NCBI GenBank assembly: GCA_009773205.1
Contig: WPAE01000004.1
Span: 1 to 64,000, forward strand
Source of the DNA: Ignavibacteria bacterium
Lineage (GTDB): Bacteria > Bacteroidota > Ignavibacteria > Ignavibacteriales > Melioribacteraceae
Length of the DNA stretch: 64,000 bases
Direction: 5' to 3'
Position numbers and translations under genes: made by a program. A model generated the notes under the pieces. That model worked only from the letters and a program-made list of their open reading frames with translations. It did not search any database and was not told the DNA's origin. Below are positions 16,976 through 25,682 of this stretch, in pieces (within the stretch, counting starts at the first letter, position 1; each line of letters opens with the position of its first letter).

Positions 16976-17455
16976 ATGCAACAGGAATTGAAGTTGGAAA
17001 AATCAAATTTTAAGCACACAATTATTGAAGCTGTCCGTTTTCATGAAGTTGATATGATGAGTGTTTGCAATAACGCCGTTTATTTCAACTACTTTGAAGA
17101 TGCACGCATTAAATACATTCAAGATTTAATTAAGAATTATTCGCTCAAAAATATCTTAGCGGGGCATTCTTACTTTATTATGGCACACAACGAAGCAGAT
17201 TACATTGAACCGGCATTGTTAGAAGACGAATTAATTGTTTACACAAGAGTAAATTTTATTAAAAGCAGCTCTTTTGGTTTCAGGCACTTGATAGAAAAAA
17301 AGAGTACCGGAAAAATTATTACAAAAGGTGGCGGAGTATTTGTCCACATCGATAAAAAAACAAGAACGCCAGTTCCACTACCTCAAGAATTTTACGAAGC
17401 GGTAAAAGATTTTGAACACGAAGTTGAAATCATAAACCGAAAAAAATCAGAATGA
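16976..17455 (+). CDS. Hotdog-fold acyl-CoA thioesterase (YbgC/4HBT-like)
   Basis: A 159-residue hotdog thioesterase. The motif VDMMSVCNNAVYFNYFEDARI matches the 4HBT family pattern with the catalytic Asp, but the usual His of GHVNN is replaced (SVCNN). The remaining strands EDELIVYTRVNFIKSSSFGF and GGGVFVHIDKKTRTPVPLP fit the fold. It probably hydrolyses a short or medium acyl-CoA; the substrate is unknown. It lies 26 bases after ltaE on the same strand. Confidence 0.82.
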   Translation: MQQELKLEKSNFKHTIIEAVRFHEVDMMSVCNNAVYFNYFEDARIKYIQDLIKNYSLKNILAGHSYFIMAHNEADYIEPALLEDELIVYTRVNFIKSSSFGFRHLIEKKSTGKIITKGGGVFVHIDKKTRTPVPLPQEFYEAVKDFEHEVEIINRKKSE

Positions 17456-17524
17456 ATTTTACAAATCAGAATATTGCAGCAACTCGTTTTAAAATTCCTT
17501 AGTTTGAACTAAAAAAGAGGCATT

Positions 17525-18214
17525 ATGAACCTCGTGTTTGATATTGAGACGGTTGGATGTGAGTTTGAAAGTTTACCCGAAACTCAGCAGGAATTCTTGC
17601 TGCGTTATGCTGAGCAAGAAACGGAATCCGCCAAAAGAGAAACATTGATAGAAAACGCTAAACGCTGTCTTAGCCTTTATCCCTTTACGGCAAAAATTGT
17701 TTGCCTTGCCATGATGAATACAGACACAAACAAAACTCTTGTACTATTCGAGAACCGAGAACAGGAATCATGGGAATCGGAAGAAGAAAGTGTAATTTAT
17801 CAATCTGCTGCCGAAGAGGAAATTATTTCCAAGTTTTGGAAGTATTCCTCTAAAGCTGAAAAATTAATCTCATTTAATGGAAGAGGATTCGATTTGCCCT
17901 TCATAATGATGCGTTCGGCAATGCTTAAAATAAAGCCAACAAGAAATTTTATGAAGAATAGATATGACTCTGCAACTCATATAGATTTGTTAGAGCAGTT
18001 TACTTTTTATGGATTAACCAAGAAGTTTAATTTAGATTTTTACTGCCACGCTTTCGAAGTTGAATCGCCAAAAGAAAGTGGTATAACAGGTATGGAAGTT
18101 AAAGAACTTTATAAAGCAGGAAGAACAAAAGATATTGCAATTTACTGCGGCAGAGATGTTCGAGCAACGCACCAGCTTTACAAAATTTGGAATGAGTTTC
18201 TAAATCTTAAGTAA
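17525..18214 (+). CDS. Predicted DEDD-type 3'-5' exonuclease (PolB exo-like)
   Basis: A 229-residue protein of the stand-alone exonuclease family related to the proofreading domain of family B polymerases. Motif Exo I is FDIET (residues 4-8), Exo II is LISFNGRGFDLPFI, and Exo III is IAIYCGRDVRATHQLY with the Tyr/Asp pattern of the DEDDy group. No polymerase domain is present. It probably trims single-stranded DNA or RNA ends in the cytoplasm. AAGAGG lies just upstream of the ATG. A gene-free region of about 650 bases follows. Confidence 0.85.
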   Translation: MNLVFDIETVGCEFESLPETQQEFLLRYAEQETESAKRETLIENAKRCLSLYPFTAKIVCLAMMNTDTNKTLVLFENREQESWESEEESVIYQSAAEEEIISKFWKYSSKAEKLISFNGRGFDLPFIMMRSAMLKIKPTRNFMKNRYDSATHIDLLEQFTFYGLTKKFNLDFYCHAFEVESPKESGITGMEVKELYKAGRTKDIAIYCGRDVRATHQLYKIWNEFLNLK

Positions 18215-18868
18215 ATCAATAATTTATTAGAGAATAATTTTTGCCAAATTAGAGCGTGTTGTACAAACATGTGTAGCAGCAGAGAAGTTTCTGGCGCTAA
18301 TCAAAAGCAAACGAAATAAGTCCTGCCAAAAAATTAACTTAGAATAGAACTGGCTGATTCAAAGCTATACTTTTGTTATTGTCTAAGAGAATCCCCGGTT
18401 ACAAATTTATGTTTATTCATTTCTCGAATTCCATTATTAAACTGATGGCAAACACAAATTCAAAGAGTAAGCCCTTATAAACTCTCATTATCTCTTGAGC
18501 AATTGATTTCAAGCGTGTATATAATTCCTAACAGATTGACTTCACCGAATAATTTCTTTTTAAGATTTCTTTTTTGGTTTTGTTCATAAACTGTTTTTAC
18601 TCTCTTGTAATCTTTGAGATAATGACGAACAGCCTGTTGCTAGTGATGAGATAAATGAAAACTAAGAGAAAAGAAAGCCGCTTATTTTGTACGGTTTCTT
18701 TTGAACCATGTATCTTGCCCCTTGTGTTTTAGCCCTTTGCCTTGTGTCTAAGTACTCAATACTTAGTACAGTTTTTTTAGCTGCTCTAAATCTACAATTA
18801 GTAAACTTTGTTTCCTTCCCTTTTTGCTATTTTTGCGAATAAGAAATAAAGAAAGGATTTTTGAATTT
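18215..18868. other. Gene-poor intergenic region before lpd
   Basis: About 650 bases without a convincing gene. A short minus-strand open stretch (about 18478-18640) reads like a protein tail (HYLKDYKRVKTVYEQNQKR and so on, ending in a stop). It has an in-frame stop just upstream and no start, so it may be a decayed gene end or chance. No tRNA or strong hairpin was seen. The promoter of lpd is probably within the last 100 bases. Confidence 0.35.
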
Positions 18869-20287
18869 ATGTCATCAAGAACACAATTAGCCGTTATAGG
18901 CGGCGGACCCGGCGGATATGCAGCTGCGTTTTTGGCAGCTGATTTAGGAATGCAAGTTACTTTAATAGATATGGAGAAAAATCCAGGTGGAGTTTGTCTT
19001 TACCGCGGATGCATTCCTTCTAAAGCCTTGCTGCACGTTGCTAAGCTTATAAATGAAGCAGAGGAAGCAAAAAAATGGGGAGTAGATTTTGGCGAGCCGA
19101 AAATAGACATTAACAAGCTACGCGATTTTAAAAATGGAGTTGTAAATAAACTTACCGGCGGTTTGGGGCAGTTGGCAAAGCAGAGAAAAGTTAATTATAT
19201 CAACGGGAAAGCAACCTTTGTAAATTCTAACACGCTCTCGGTTACAAAAGCTGATGGAACTGATGAAGAAGTTGTTTACGAAAAAGCTATTCTTGCAACC
19301 GGTTCGGTTCCAACAAAAATTCCTGGATTATCAATTGATTCTCCCAGAGTAATGGACTCAACTTCAGCACTCGAATTGAATGATGTTCCTAATCGTCTGC
19401 TTGTAATTGGAGGCGGCTATATTGGTTTAGAGCTTTCATCAGTTTATGCTTCTTTAGGAAGTGAAGTTACAGTTGTTGAAATGCTTCCCGGTTTGTTGCC
19501 CGGCGCCGATAGAGACATGGTTGCCGTTCTTGAAAAAAGAATAAAAAAGTTAATGAAGAATATTTTTACAGAAACCAAAGTTGTTGATCTAAAAGACAAT
19601 GGTGATTCCGTTACTGTAAAATTAGAAAGCGAAAAAGTTATAGAGACGGAACAAACATTCGATAAAGTTTTGATTTCTATTGGCAGAAGACCCGTTACAA
19701 CCGGATTGGGGTTGGAAAAAACAAAAGTTAAAGTGAACGAGCGCGGTTTTGTTGTAACCGATAAAACTATGAAGACTGATGATGCAAGCATCTATGCGAT
19801 AGGAGATCTTGTAGGAAATCCGATGCTTGCTCACAAAGCTGCTGCCGAAGGTAAAGTAGCTGTAGAAGCAATACTCGGTCATAAAGTTGCTTTCGAGCCG
19901 AATGCGATTCCTGCGGTTGTGTTTACAGATCCGGAATTGGCTTGGGCTGGAATTACAGAAAACGAGGCACGCGAAAAAGGAATTAATGTTGAAGTCGCTA
20001 AATTTCCATGGGGCGCAAGTGGACGCGCAACTACATTGGACAGAAACGATGGAATGACTAAGTTAATTATAGAACCAGAAACAGAACGCATTCTTGGTGT
20101 TGCAATTGTTGGTGTTGGCGCGGGCGATATGATAGCTGAAGGAACACTTGCAATTGAGATGGGCGCAGTAGTTAAGGATTTGGAACTTACAATTCATCCG
20201 CATCCTACTCTATCGGAAACCATGATGTTTGCTGCAGAACTGTATTACGGACGCGCTACAGATATGTATCGTCCAAAGAGAAAATAA
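18869..20287 (+). CDS. lpdA: Dihydrolipoyl dehydrogenase
   Basis: E3 subunit of 2-oxo acid dehydrogenase complexes or the glycine cleavage system. The 472-residue protein has the FAD motif VIGGGPGGYAAA, the redox disulfide GGVCLYRGCIPSKALL (the usual Thr before the first Cys is Val), the NAD motif VIGGGYIGLELSSVYASLG, the second FAD motif SIYAIGDLVGNPMLAHKA and the catalytic HPHPTLSE. ATG at 18869 fits the family start; in-frame codons upstream would add an unlikely extension. No E1 or E2 genes are adjacent. Confidence 0.95.
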   Translation: MSSRTQLAVIGGGPGGYAAAFLAADLGMQVTLIDMEKNPGGVCLYRGCIPSKALLHVAKLINEAEEAKKWGVDFGEPKIDINKLRDFKNGVVNKLTGGLGQLAKQRKVNYINGKATFVNSNTLSVTKADGTDEEVVYEKAILATGSVPTKIPGLSIDSPRVMDSTSALELNDVPNRLLVIGGGYIGLELSSVYASLGSEVTVVEMLPGLLPGADRDMVAVLEKRIKKLMKNIFTETKVVDLKDNGDSVTVKLESEKVIETEQTFDKVLISIGRRPVTTGLGLEKTKVKVNERGFVVTDKTMKTDDASIYAIGDLVGNPMLAHKAAAEGKVAVEAILGHKVAFEPNAIPAVVFTDPELAWAGITENEAREKGINVEVAKFPWGASGRATTLDRNDGMTKLIIEPETERILGVAIVGVGAGDMIAEGTLAIEMGAVVKDLELTIHPHPTLSETMMFAAELYYGRATDMYRPKRK

Positions 20288-20314
20288 TTTTTCAAATTAC
20301 AATACGAGCATATT

Positions 20315-21463
20315 TTGAAAACAAAAGTTTTGTTTCTTCTGCTGATGATTCTACCTTGTTCGATTAATGCGCAGAGCTACAATTGGGCACGCCACGATTC
20401 TCTTGTGAAAGCCGGAATCTATCAGATTTACGGAATTGAGTTAGACGATGCAGAAAAAACTTTTGATGTTGTAGTTAAAGAATACGCAAAACATCCTTCC
20501 GGAAAATTCTTTAAAGCAATGACAACCTGGTGGCGCATTCTTCTCGATCTTGAAGATGAAAGCATGGATGATAAGTTCTACAACCAGCTTGAAGATGTAA
20601 TTGATTTGTGCGATGATATTTTGGATGACAATAAAAGAAATGTTGATGCGATGTTTTTCAAAGGAGGCGCACTTGGTTTTCGCGGGCAGCTTCTTGCAAT
20701 TCGCGAAAGCTGGTTCAAAGCCGCACTCGATGGAAAAGATGGGCTAAATCTTGTTTTCAAATCTTACGAAGTAAATCCCAAGAATGTAGATGTTCAGCTC
20801 GGCTTCGGAATTTATCATTATTATGCCGAGGTAATTCCGCAAAAATTTCCGGCCGTAAAACCATTTATGGTTTTCTTTCCTAAAGGAGATAAAAATCGCG
20901 GCATAAAAGAGCTTGAACACGTTGCATGGAACGGACGATACACTCGAATTGAAGCGCGCCACTTTTTGCAAAAGCTTCTTTTCCAGTTTGAAGAAAATAT
21001 GGAAGAATCCCGCAAGTGGGGTAAATATCTGCTGACAGATTTTCCCAACAATCCGAATTTTCAAAAGTATTATGGAGTTACTTTTGTAAAAGAGAACAAT
21101 TACGCCGAAGCAGCAAAGACATTTAGAGATATCTATAACAAATGCGAACGTGGATTGCCCGGCTACAACAAACGCTACAAAAGAGAAGCCGCTTATTATC
21201 TTGGTATGGATTTTATGCTGAAAAACAAAGCCGATTCTTCCGCTTACTATTTCGAAAAATCCGAAAAACTTTCCCGTGAAATTGATAAAGAAGAAAAATC
21301 CGGTTTTTTCATTAACACAATTTTATACTTGGGCTACATGAATGATTTGATGGGCAAGCGTGAAAAAGCTATTAAGTATTACAATGAATCACTTCGTATT
21401 AAAGAACGCAACAATTCCCACGAACAGGCAAGACGATACTTAAAAGAACCGTATAAAAAATAA
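20315..21463 (+). CDS. Exported TPR-like protein
   Basis: This 382-residue protein has a signal peptide (KVLFLLLMILPCSINAQS) and a mostly helical body with TPR-like repeats. Examples are VDAMFFKGGALGFRGQL, VDVQLGFGIYHYYAEV, NNYAEAAKTFRDIYNKC and KREKAIKYYNESLRIKERN. The likely start is TTG at 20315; no ATG precedes the signal peptide. The overall layout resembles the minus-strand protein at 42689-43843, which has matching GAxxGY/FRG and GxYxFY segments, so the two may be distant paralogs. It is probably periplasmic; the function is unknown. Confidence 0.72.
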   Translation: MKTKVLFLLLMILPCSINAQSYNWARHDSLVKAGIYQIYGIELDDAEKTFDVVVKEYAKHPSGKFFKAMTTWWRILLDLEDESMDDKFYNQLEDVIDLCDDILDDNKRNVDAMFFKGGALGFRGQLLAIRESWFKAALDGKDGLNLVFKSYEVNPKNVDVQLGFGIYHYYAEVIPQKFPAVKPFMVFFPKGDKNRGIKELEHVAWNGRYTRIEARHFLQKLLFQFEENMEESRKWGKYLLTDFPNNPNFQKYYGVTFVKENNYAEAAKTFRDIYNKCERGLPGYNKRYKREAAYYLGMDFMLKNKADSSAYYFEKSEKLSREIDKEEKSGFFINTILYLGYMNDLMGKREKAIKYYNESLRIKERNNSHEQARRYLKEPYKK

Positions 21464-21499
21464 TTGAGAATTTCGACATAGGCTATTTACTCTAAACGA

Positions 21500-21545
21500 C
21501 TTAATGCCTGCCCTGCAGCAGGCGGGCGAGTCCGCCATCCGGAGA
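21500..21545. repeat. GC-rich palindromic repeat (REP-like)
   Basis: GCCTGCCCTGCAGCAGGCGGGC followed by GAGTCCGCC and GGAGAC stands out in this AT-rich region and can fold (GCCTGC with GCAGGC). Related GCCTGCC, GGCGGGC and CCGCC elements occur at 24140-24165, 35570-35700 and 42620. It sits directly upstream of the peptidase remnant at 21554. Confidence 0.6.
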
Positions 21546-21553
21546 CATATAAA

Positions 21554-21910
21554 ATGGGGGTGTCGGTTGTGCCTGTTGGACATTAGAAACTTTATGATAC
21601 AATTTATCAAGAACGCTATATGGGCTTGATAACAGAAAATCTGGAGTCGTATAATGAAGGCTCGCCCGTAACTTATGCAAAAAAACTTAGAGGAAATCTA
21701 TTAATCGTTCATGGAACTGGCGATGATACTGTTCATTATCAAGGCACTGAGTTAGTGATAAATGAGTTGATTAAACACAATAAACATTTTACTATGATGG
21801 CTTATCCAAACCGCTCGCACAGTATTAATGAAGGTGAAGGAACTACAATTCATCTCTTCACGCTTCTCACAAAATACTTGAACGAAAATTTGTCAGCAGG
21901 TGTTAAATAA
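21554..21910 (+). pseudogene. Remnant of S9 (dipeptidyl peptidase IV-like) peptidase
   Basis: This is the last 118 codons of a prolyl-oligopeptidase-type serine peptidase. The frame reads MGVSVVPVGH, then a TAG at 21584-21586, then KLYDTIYQERYMGL, which matches the usual SVAPVTDW-x-YDTIYTERYMGL with the conserved Trp turned into a stop. The catalytic Asp region (LIVHGTGDDTVHYQ) and His region (PNRSHSINEGEGT) survive, but the nucleophile Ser and the whole propeller are missing. A short internal start at 21620 could give 96 residues. It lies between a GC-rich repeat and an intact gene, consistent with decay after a deletion. Confidence 0.85.
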
Positions 21911-21984
21911 ACGAGCAATAAAATCACTCACTGCTTTGTTGTTGAAGATGTTTTTCACATACAATGCTTAACATTGGAGAAAAC

Positions 21985-22677
21985 ATGAAAAAGCAATTTC
22001 TACTTATTCTTTTCTTAGCCATCAGCTCGGTTAGTTTTGCTCAAACAATTGGTGGAAGTTTTATGCTGGGCTATCCGCAAGGCGAGTTCCGCTCAAACGT
22101 TGATAGAATGGGATTTGGTGGACAAATCCAAGGAACACTTTGGACACCTTCTAAAGAACGCCCTTTTACAATTGGATTTGATATTGGATACATAGTTTAC
22201 GGGCAGGTTGATGAAAAACTTCCATGGATAGGATATCCAGGAGTTTATCTTGATCTATCTAGAACCAACAGTATGGGAAGCGCGCATATTTTAATGCAAA
22301 TAAGTCCTTTCTTCGGCACTATTCGTCCTTACGTTGAATGTTTGTTTGGCGGCGCTTATTTGCAAACAAGAACAACTGTACGCAACGAAAACAAGAATGA
22401 AGAAATAGCATCATCAACCAATTTTGATGACGTTACATGGAACTACGGCGGCGGCGCTGGTATGCTGTTTAGACTTGGCGGCGCTTCAGAAAATGTTGAA
22501 GCGATTTATCTTGATCTTAAAGCACGCTACTTATTTGGAACAGAAGCAGAATACTTGACCGAGAAAAGTCTTTTATACGTTAAAGCAAATGGAGAGCCGG
22601 TTTTTGCTGTAAAAAAATCTAAAACCGATTTCTTTTCGTTCCATATTGGCGCTGTAGTAAATCTTGATTTGTTGTAA
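21985..22677 (+). CDS. Outer-membrane beta-barrel protein
   Basis: This 230-residue protein has a signal peptide (KKQFLLILFLAISSVSFAQ) followed by alternating amphipathic strands, for example GGQIQGTLWTPS, FTIGFDIGYIVYGQV, YVECLFGGAYLQTRTTV, YGGGAGMLFRLG and YLDLKARYLFGTEAEYL, and it ends in a hydrophobic residue pair (DLL). This is the pattern of OmpA/OprF-like or PorT-like barrels of Bacteroidota; no ligand is evident. ATG at 21985 is preferred because GGAG lies 6 bases upstream; an earlier in-frame ATG at 21964 lacks a site. Confidence 0.78.
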   Translation: MKKQFLLILFLAISSVSFAQTIGGSFMLGYPQGEFRSNVDRMGFGGQIQGTLWTPSKERPFTIGFDIGYIVYGQVDEKLPWIGYPGVYLDLSRTNSMGSAHILMQISPFFGTIRPYVECLFGGAYLQTRTTVRNENKNEEIASSTNFDDVTWNYGGGAGMLFRLGGASENVEAIYLDLKARYLFGTEAEYLTEKSLLYVKANGEPVFAVKKSKTDFFSFHIGAVVNLDLL

Positions 22678-22748
22678 GCGGTTTCTTTGATAGGTTTCCA
22701 TATTTTTTTATACTTCCAGCGAGAATTATGATTTTTATTAATTAACAA

Positions 22749-23765
22749 ATGGCGAGAGTTATGATTACCTACAAAGAATTAGGGTTAGTTAATTCCAAAG
22801 ACCTTTTTGCAAAAGCAGTAAAAGGCGGATATGCAATACCGGCTTTCAACTTTAACAACCTTGAACAACTACAAGCAATTATAGGCGCATGCGTTGAAAC
22901 AAAATCTCCGGTTATTCTACAGGTTTCCAGCGGCGCACGTAAATACGCTAACCAAACTTTACTAAAACACTTAGCAAAAGGTGCGGTTGATTATGCACAC
23001 GAATTAGGTTTCGATATTCCTATCGTACTTCACTTAGATCATGGCGATACTTTTGAACTCTGCAAGTCATGCATCGAAAGCGGCTTCTCTTCAGTTATGA
23101 TTGACGGCTCACACCATTCCTACGAAAAAAACATTGAACTTACGGCGCAAGTTGTTGAATACGCACATAAACATAATGTTAGCGTAGAAGGCGAGCTTGG
23201 TGTTTTAGCAGGAATTGAAGATGATGTTAGCAGCGATGTTACACACTACACAAAACCAGAAGAAGTTGAAGACTTTGTTAAGAAAACCGGCGTTGATTCG
23301 TTGGCTATTTCTATCGGTACATCGCATGGTGCAAACAAATTTACACCAGATCAATGCACACGCAACGAAGATGGAATTCTTGTTCCGCCGCCGCTCCGTT
23401 TCGATATACTTGAAGAATGCGAAAAGAGAATACCGGGCTTCCCGATTGTTCTTCACGGCGCTTCTTCCGTACCAGCCGAGTTAGTAAAAATAATTAACAG
23501 CAATGGCGGCAAGTTAAAAGATGCCGTTGGAATTCCGGAAGAACAATTGCGCCGCGCTGCTGCTTCGGCTGTTTGCAAAGTAAATATTGATTCTGATGGA
23601 CGCTTAGCAATGACCGCAGCTATTCGCAAAGCTTTCAACGATAATCCGGCAGAGTTTGATCCGCGCAAATACTTAGGCCCAGCCCGCGATTCTTTGAAAG
23701 AACTTTACAAACATAAAATTGTAAACGTTCTTGGAAGCGCAGGAAAGGCTGTAAATTGTAATTAG
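22749..23765 (+). CDS. fba: Fructose-bisphosphate aldolase, class II
   Basis: Zinc-dependent aldolase of glycolysis and gluconeogenesis that joins or splits fructose-1,6-bisphosphate. The 338-residue protein shows GGYAIPAFNFNN, the zinc and catalytic HLDHGDTFELC, MIDGSHHSYEKN, EGELGVLAG, SIGTSHGANKF and the second zinc region LHGASSVP. The size and motifs fit the class II family. The reading frame has ATG at 22749 and a second ATG at 22761. Confidence 0.96.
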   Translation: MARVMITYKELGLVNSKDLFAKAVKGGYAIPAFNFNNLEQLQAIIGACVETKSPVILQVSSGARKYANQTLLKHLAKGAVDYAHELGFDIPIVLHLDHGDTFELCKSCIESGFSSVMIDGSHHSYEKNIELTAQVVEYAHKHNVSVEGELGVLAGIEDDVSSDVTHYTKPEEVEDFVKKTGVDSLAISIGTSHGANKFTPDQCTRNEDGILVPPPLRFDILEECEKRIPGFPIVLHGASSVPAELVKIINSNGGKLKDAVGIPEEQLRRAAASAVCKVNIDSDGRLAMTAAIRKAFNDNPAEFDPRKYLGPARDSLKELYKHKIVNVLGSAGKAVNCN

Positions 23766-23786
23766 GTAAGTGGCATTAGGCAATAG

Positions 23787-23812
23787 AAGAGCGGCTGCAA
23801 AGCTGCTCTTTG
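23787..23812 (+). terminator. Probable terminator after fba
   Basis: AAGAGCGGC (23787-23795) pairs with GCTGCTCTT (23802-23810) with one G-T wobble and a 6-base loop, 22 bases after the fba stop. The T run behind it is short, so strength is uncertain. The rest of the 330-base gap to 24100 shows nothing recognisable. Confidence 0.55.
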
Positions 23813-24099
23813 CCAACAAGTAAGACTTAAAAGTTGTTTACAAAAGTGGATCTACTTGTTGATGCAGGCGGCTAAGTCGAAAACAACGTTTTTTATGTTC
23901 ATGGCTTTTTAGATTAGGCTCATAAATGGAAAAAGAATGCAAATAACAGTGTAAGAATTCTGCACAACCAAAAACCAGAAGACTTCAAATCACATGTTAC
24001 ATCTTTAGCATTATCCAAACAGATCAAAAATTAAAAACCACTCCGAAAAAGATTTCTTAAATATGAAACACGTTTTATTAGCTTTTCCTTCTTTTGTCC

Positions 24100-25602
24100 T
24101 TATTTCATCAGCGTCATCTTCTTTGTTTCTACAAAACCACGTCCTAAGCCTGCCGAAGGATTTCCGGCGGTTAAGCGGTAAAAATAAACACCGGAACTCA
24201 ATTGAGAATTGACCCGCTTCCTGCCTCGTCTTGCGTCTTCGGCAAGGCGCGGAATGGAGAATTGAGAATTATATATACCTGCATTCTGAAACTCATCAAC
24301 TAATGTTGCAACCTCTCTTCCTAAAACATCGTAAACTTTTAAAGTTATGTGGCTTGCGCCCTGCAGCTTGTAACTAATAGCTGTTGCTGGATTAAACGGG
24401 TTAGGGTAATTTTGATGCAGTTCAAATTTTTCTGGCAGACTTGCTTTGCCGGATTTTGTACCAGATGTTTTGAAACGATAAATTTTGCCTGAACTGTAAT
24501 TAGCAAAATACAATTCCTTCTTTTCATCAATACCAAAAGTTGAAACCGGATGAGCCTTTGTAAACAATCTGTCATTAAATGCTTTCCCATTTTTTAGTTC
24601 AAGCGCCCAAATATGCCCGGAAACAAAATCGGCATATACATATTTGCCATAAAGTTCTGGTACTTTTGAACCGCGGTAAACAAATCCGCCGGTGATAGAA
24701 AATCCGCCCTCGCTGTTGTGCGGATATTCAAAAACAGGCGGAATGTAATTTGCGGCATTGCACCCGCTTGTGTTGAAAGAATGAGTCCCCTCATAACAAC
24801 GCCAGCCGAAATTGCCACCTTTAGTAATAATATTAATTTCTTCCCACGCGTTTTGCCCAACATCTGCCGCCCATAAATCTTTTGTAATTAAATCGAAACT
24901 GAAACGCCAAACATTTCGCAAACCGTAAGCGTAAATTTCTTCTTTATAACCTAAGTTGTTTCTCCTGAAAGGATTATCCAAAGGAATAGAATAATTTATT
25001 CCTAAATCTGTTTTATCAACATCTATACGTAAAATTTTGCCCAGATGAGATTGCAAGTTTTGTGCATAGTTTTGAGGATCGCCTCCGGAACCGCCATCGC
25101 CAAGAGAGATGTAAAGAAATCCGTCTGGTCCAAAAGAGGTTTGTCCGCCATTGTGATTTGAATAAGGCTGAGCGATTTGCATCAAGATTAGCTCACTGTT
25201 TTTGTTTGCCAAATCCGGATCCGTGGAAACTTTGAATCGTGAAATTATGGTTCTTCTTGATGGAGAGTTTGTAGTATAGTTTACATAGAAATAACCGTTA
25301 CTATTATAATTGGGATGAAAAGCCAATCCTAACAAACCCATTTCTCCACCGCTGCTCACTCTATCAGTAATATCGAGAAATACTTTTTTTGTCTTTACGG
25401 TTTGATTGTTTTCAAAAACCGAAATTATTCCTCTTTGTTCTACTATGAACAAGCGGTTTGAACCATCCGCCGCATTTTGAATATCAACAGGCTGCTGAAA
25501 AGTAAGTTCCGGAAAAGCCTGCTCGATTGTTAATTGTGCCGAAGAGTTGCTGCAAGAAATTAATGCAAGAAACAAGACAAAAATGGAAACAAAATATTTC
25601 AC
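24100..25602 (-). CDS. PQQ-dependent sugar dehydrogenase with T9SS sorting domain
   Basis: A 500-residue secreted protein. A signal peptide (about 1-22) precedes a six-bladed glucose/sorbosone dehydrogenase propeller (about 25-385) with GEMGLLGLAFHPNY, NHNGGQTSFGPDGFLYISLGDGG, GKILRIDVD and the repeat AADVGQNAWEEIN. It is expected to oxidise an aldose with PQQ. A type-A T9SS C-terminal domain follows (FELHQNYPNPFNPATAISY, VLGREVATLVDE, SSGVYFYRL, KKMTLMK), which targets it to the cell surface. Two foreign stretches interrupt that domain (PRLAEDARRGRKRV and PSAGLGRG); both keep the frame. It diverges from the redoxin gene. Confidence 0.9.
   Translation of the reverse strand: MKYFVSIFVLFLALISCSNSSAQLTIEQAFPELTFQQPVDIQNAADGSNRLFIVEQRGIISVFENNQTVKTKKVFLDITDRVSSGGEMGLLGLAFHPNYNSNGYFYVNYTTNSPSRRTIISRFKVSTDPDLANKNSELILMQIAQPYSNHNGGQTSFGPDGFLYISLGDGGSGGDPQNYAQNLQSHLGKILRIDVDKTDLGINYSIPLDNPFRRNNLGYKEEIYAYGLRNVWRFSFDLITKDLWAADVGQNAWEEINIITKGGNFGWRCYEGTHSFNTSGCNAANYIPPVFEYPHNSEGGFSITGGFVYRGSKVPELYGKYVYADFVSGHIWALELKNGKAFNDRLFTKAHPVSTFGIDEKKELYFANYSSGKIYRFKTSGTKSGKASLPEKFELHQNYPNPFNPATAISYKLQGASHITLKVYDVLGREVATLVDEFQNAGIYNSQFSIPRLAEDARRGRKRVNSQLSSGVYFYRLTAGNPSAGLGRGFVETKKMTLMK
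24201..24270. repeat. In-frame 60-bp insert flanked by a 10-bp direct repeat
   Basis: ATTGAGAATT at 24201-24210 recurs at 24261-24270, exactly 60 bases (20 codons) apart. Between them lies a GC-rich stretch encoding SIPRLAEDARRGRKRV inside the sorting domain, where relatives have a short loop. The layout looks like a short mobile palindromic repeat with target duplication, tolerated because it keeps the frame. Confidence 0.6.
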
Positions 25603-25682
25603 GGTTTTCTCTTTTATTAGGAAACGATTTACAAAGAGATTTTGTTCCTTTAATAGAACAAATTACAAACAAGGAGGAAAGA

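Noticed and set aside
18478-18640. Minus-strand protein fragment before lpd
   Set aside because: It reads plausibly for about 50 codons, but it has an upstream in-frame stop, no start and no motif that I recognise. Chance is likely in AT-rich DNA.
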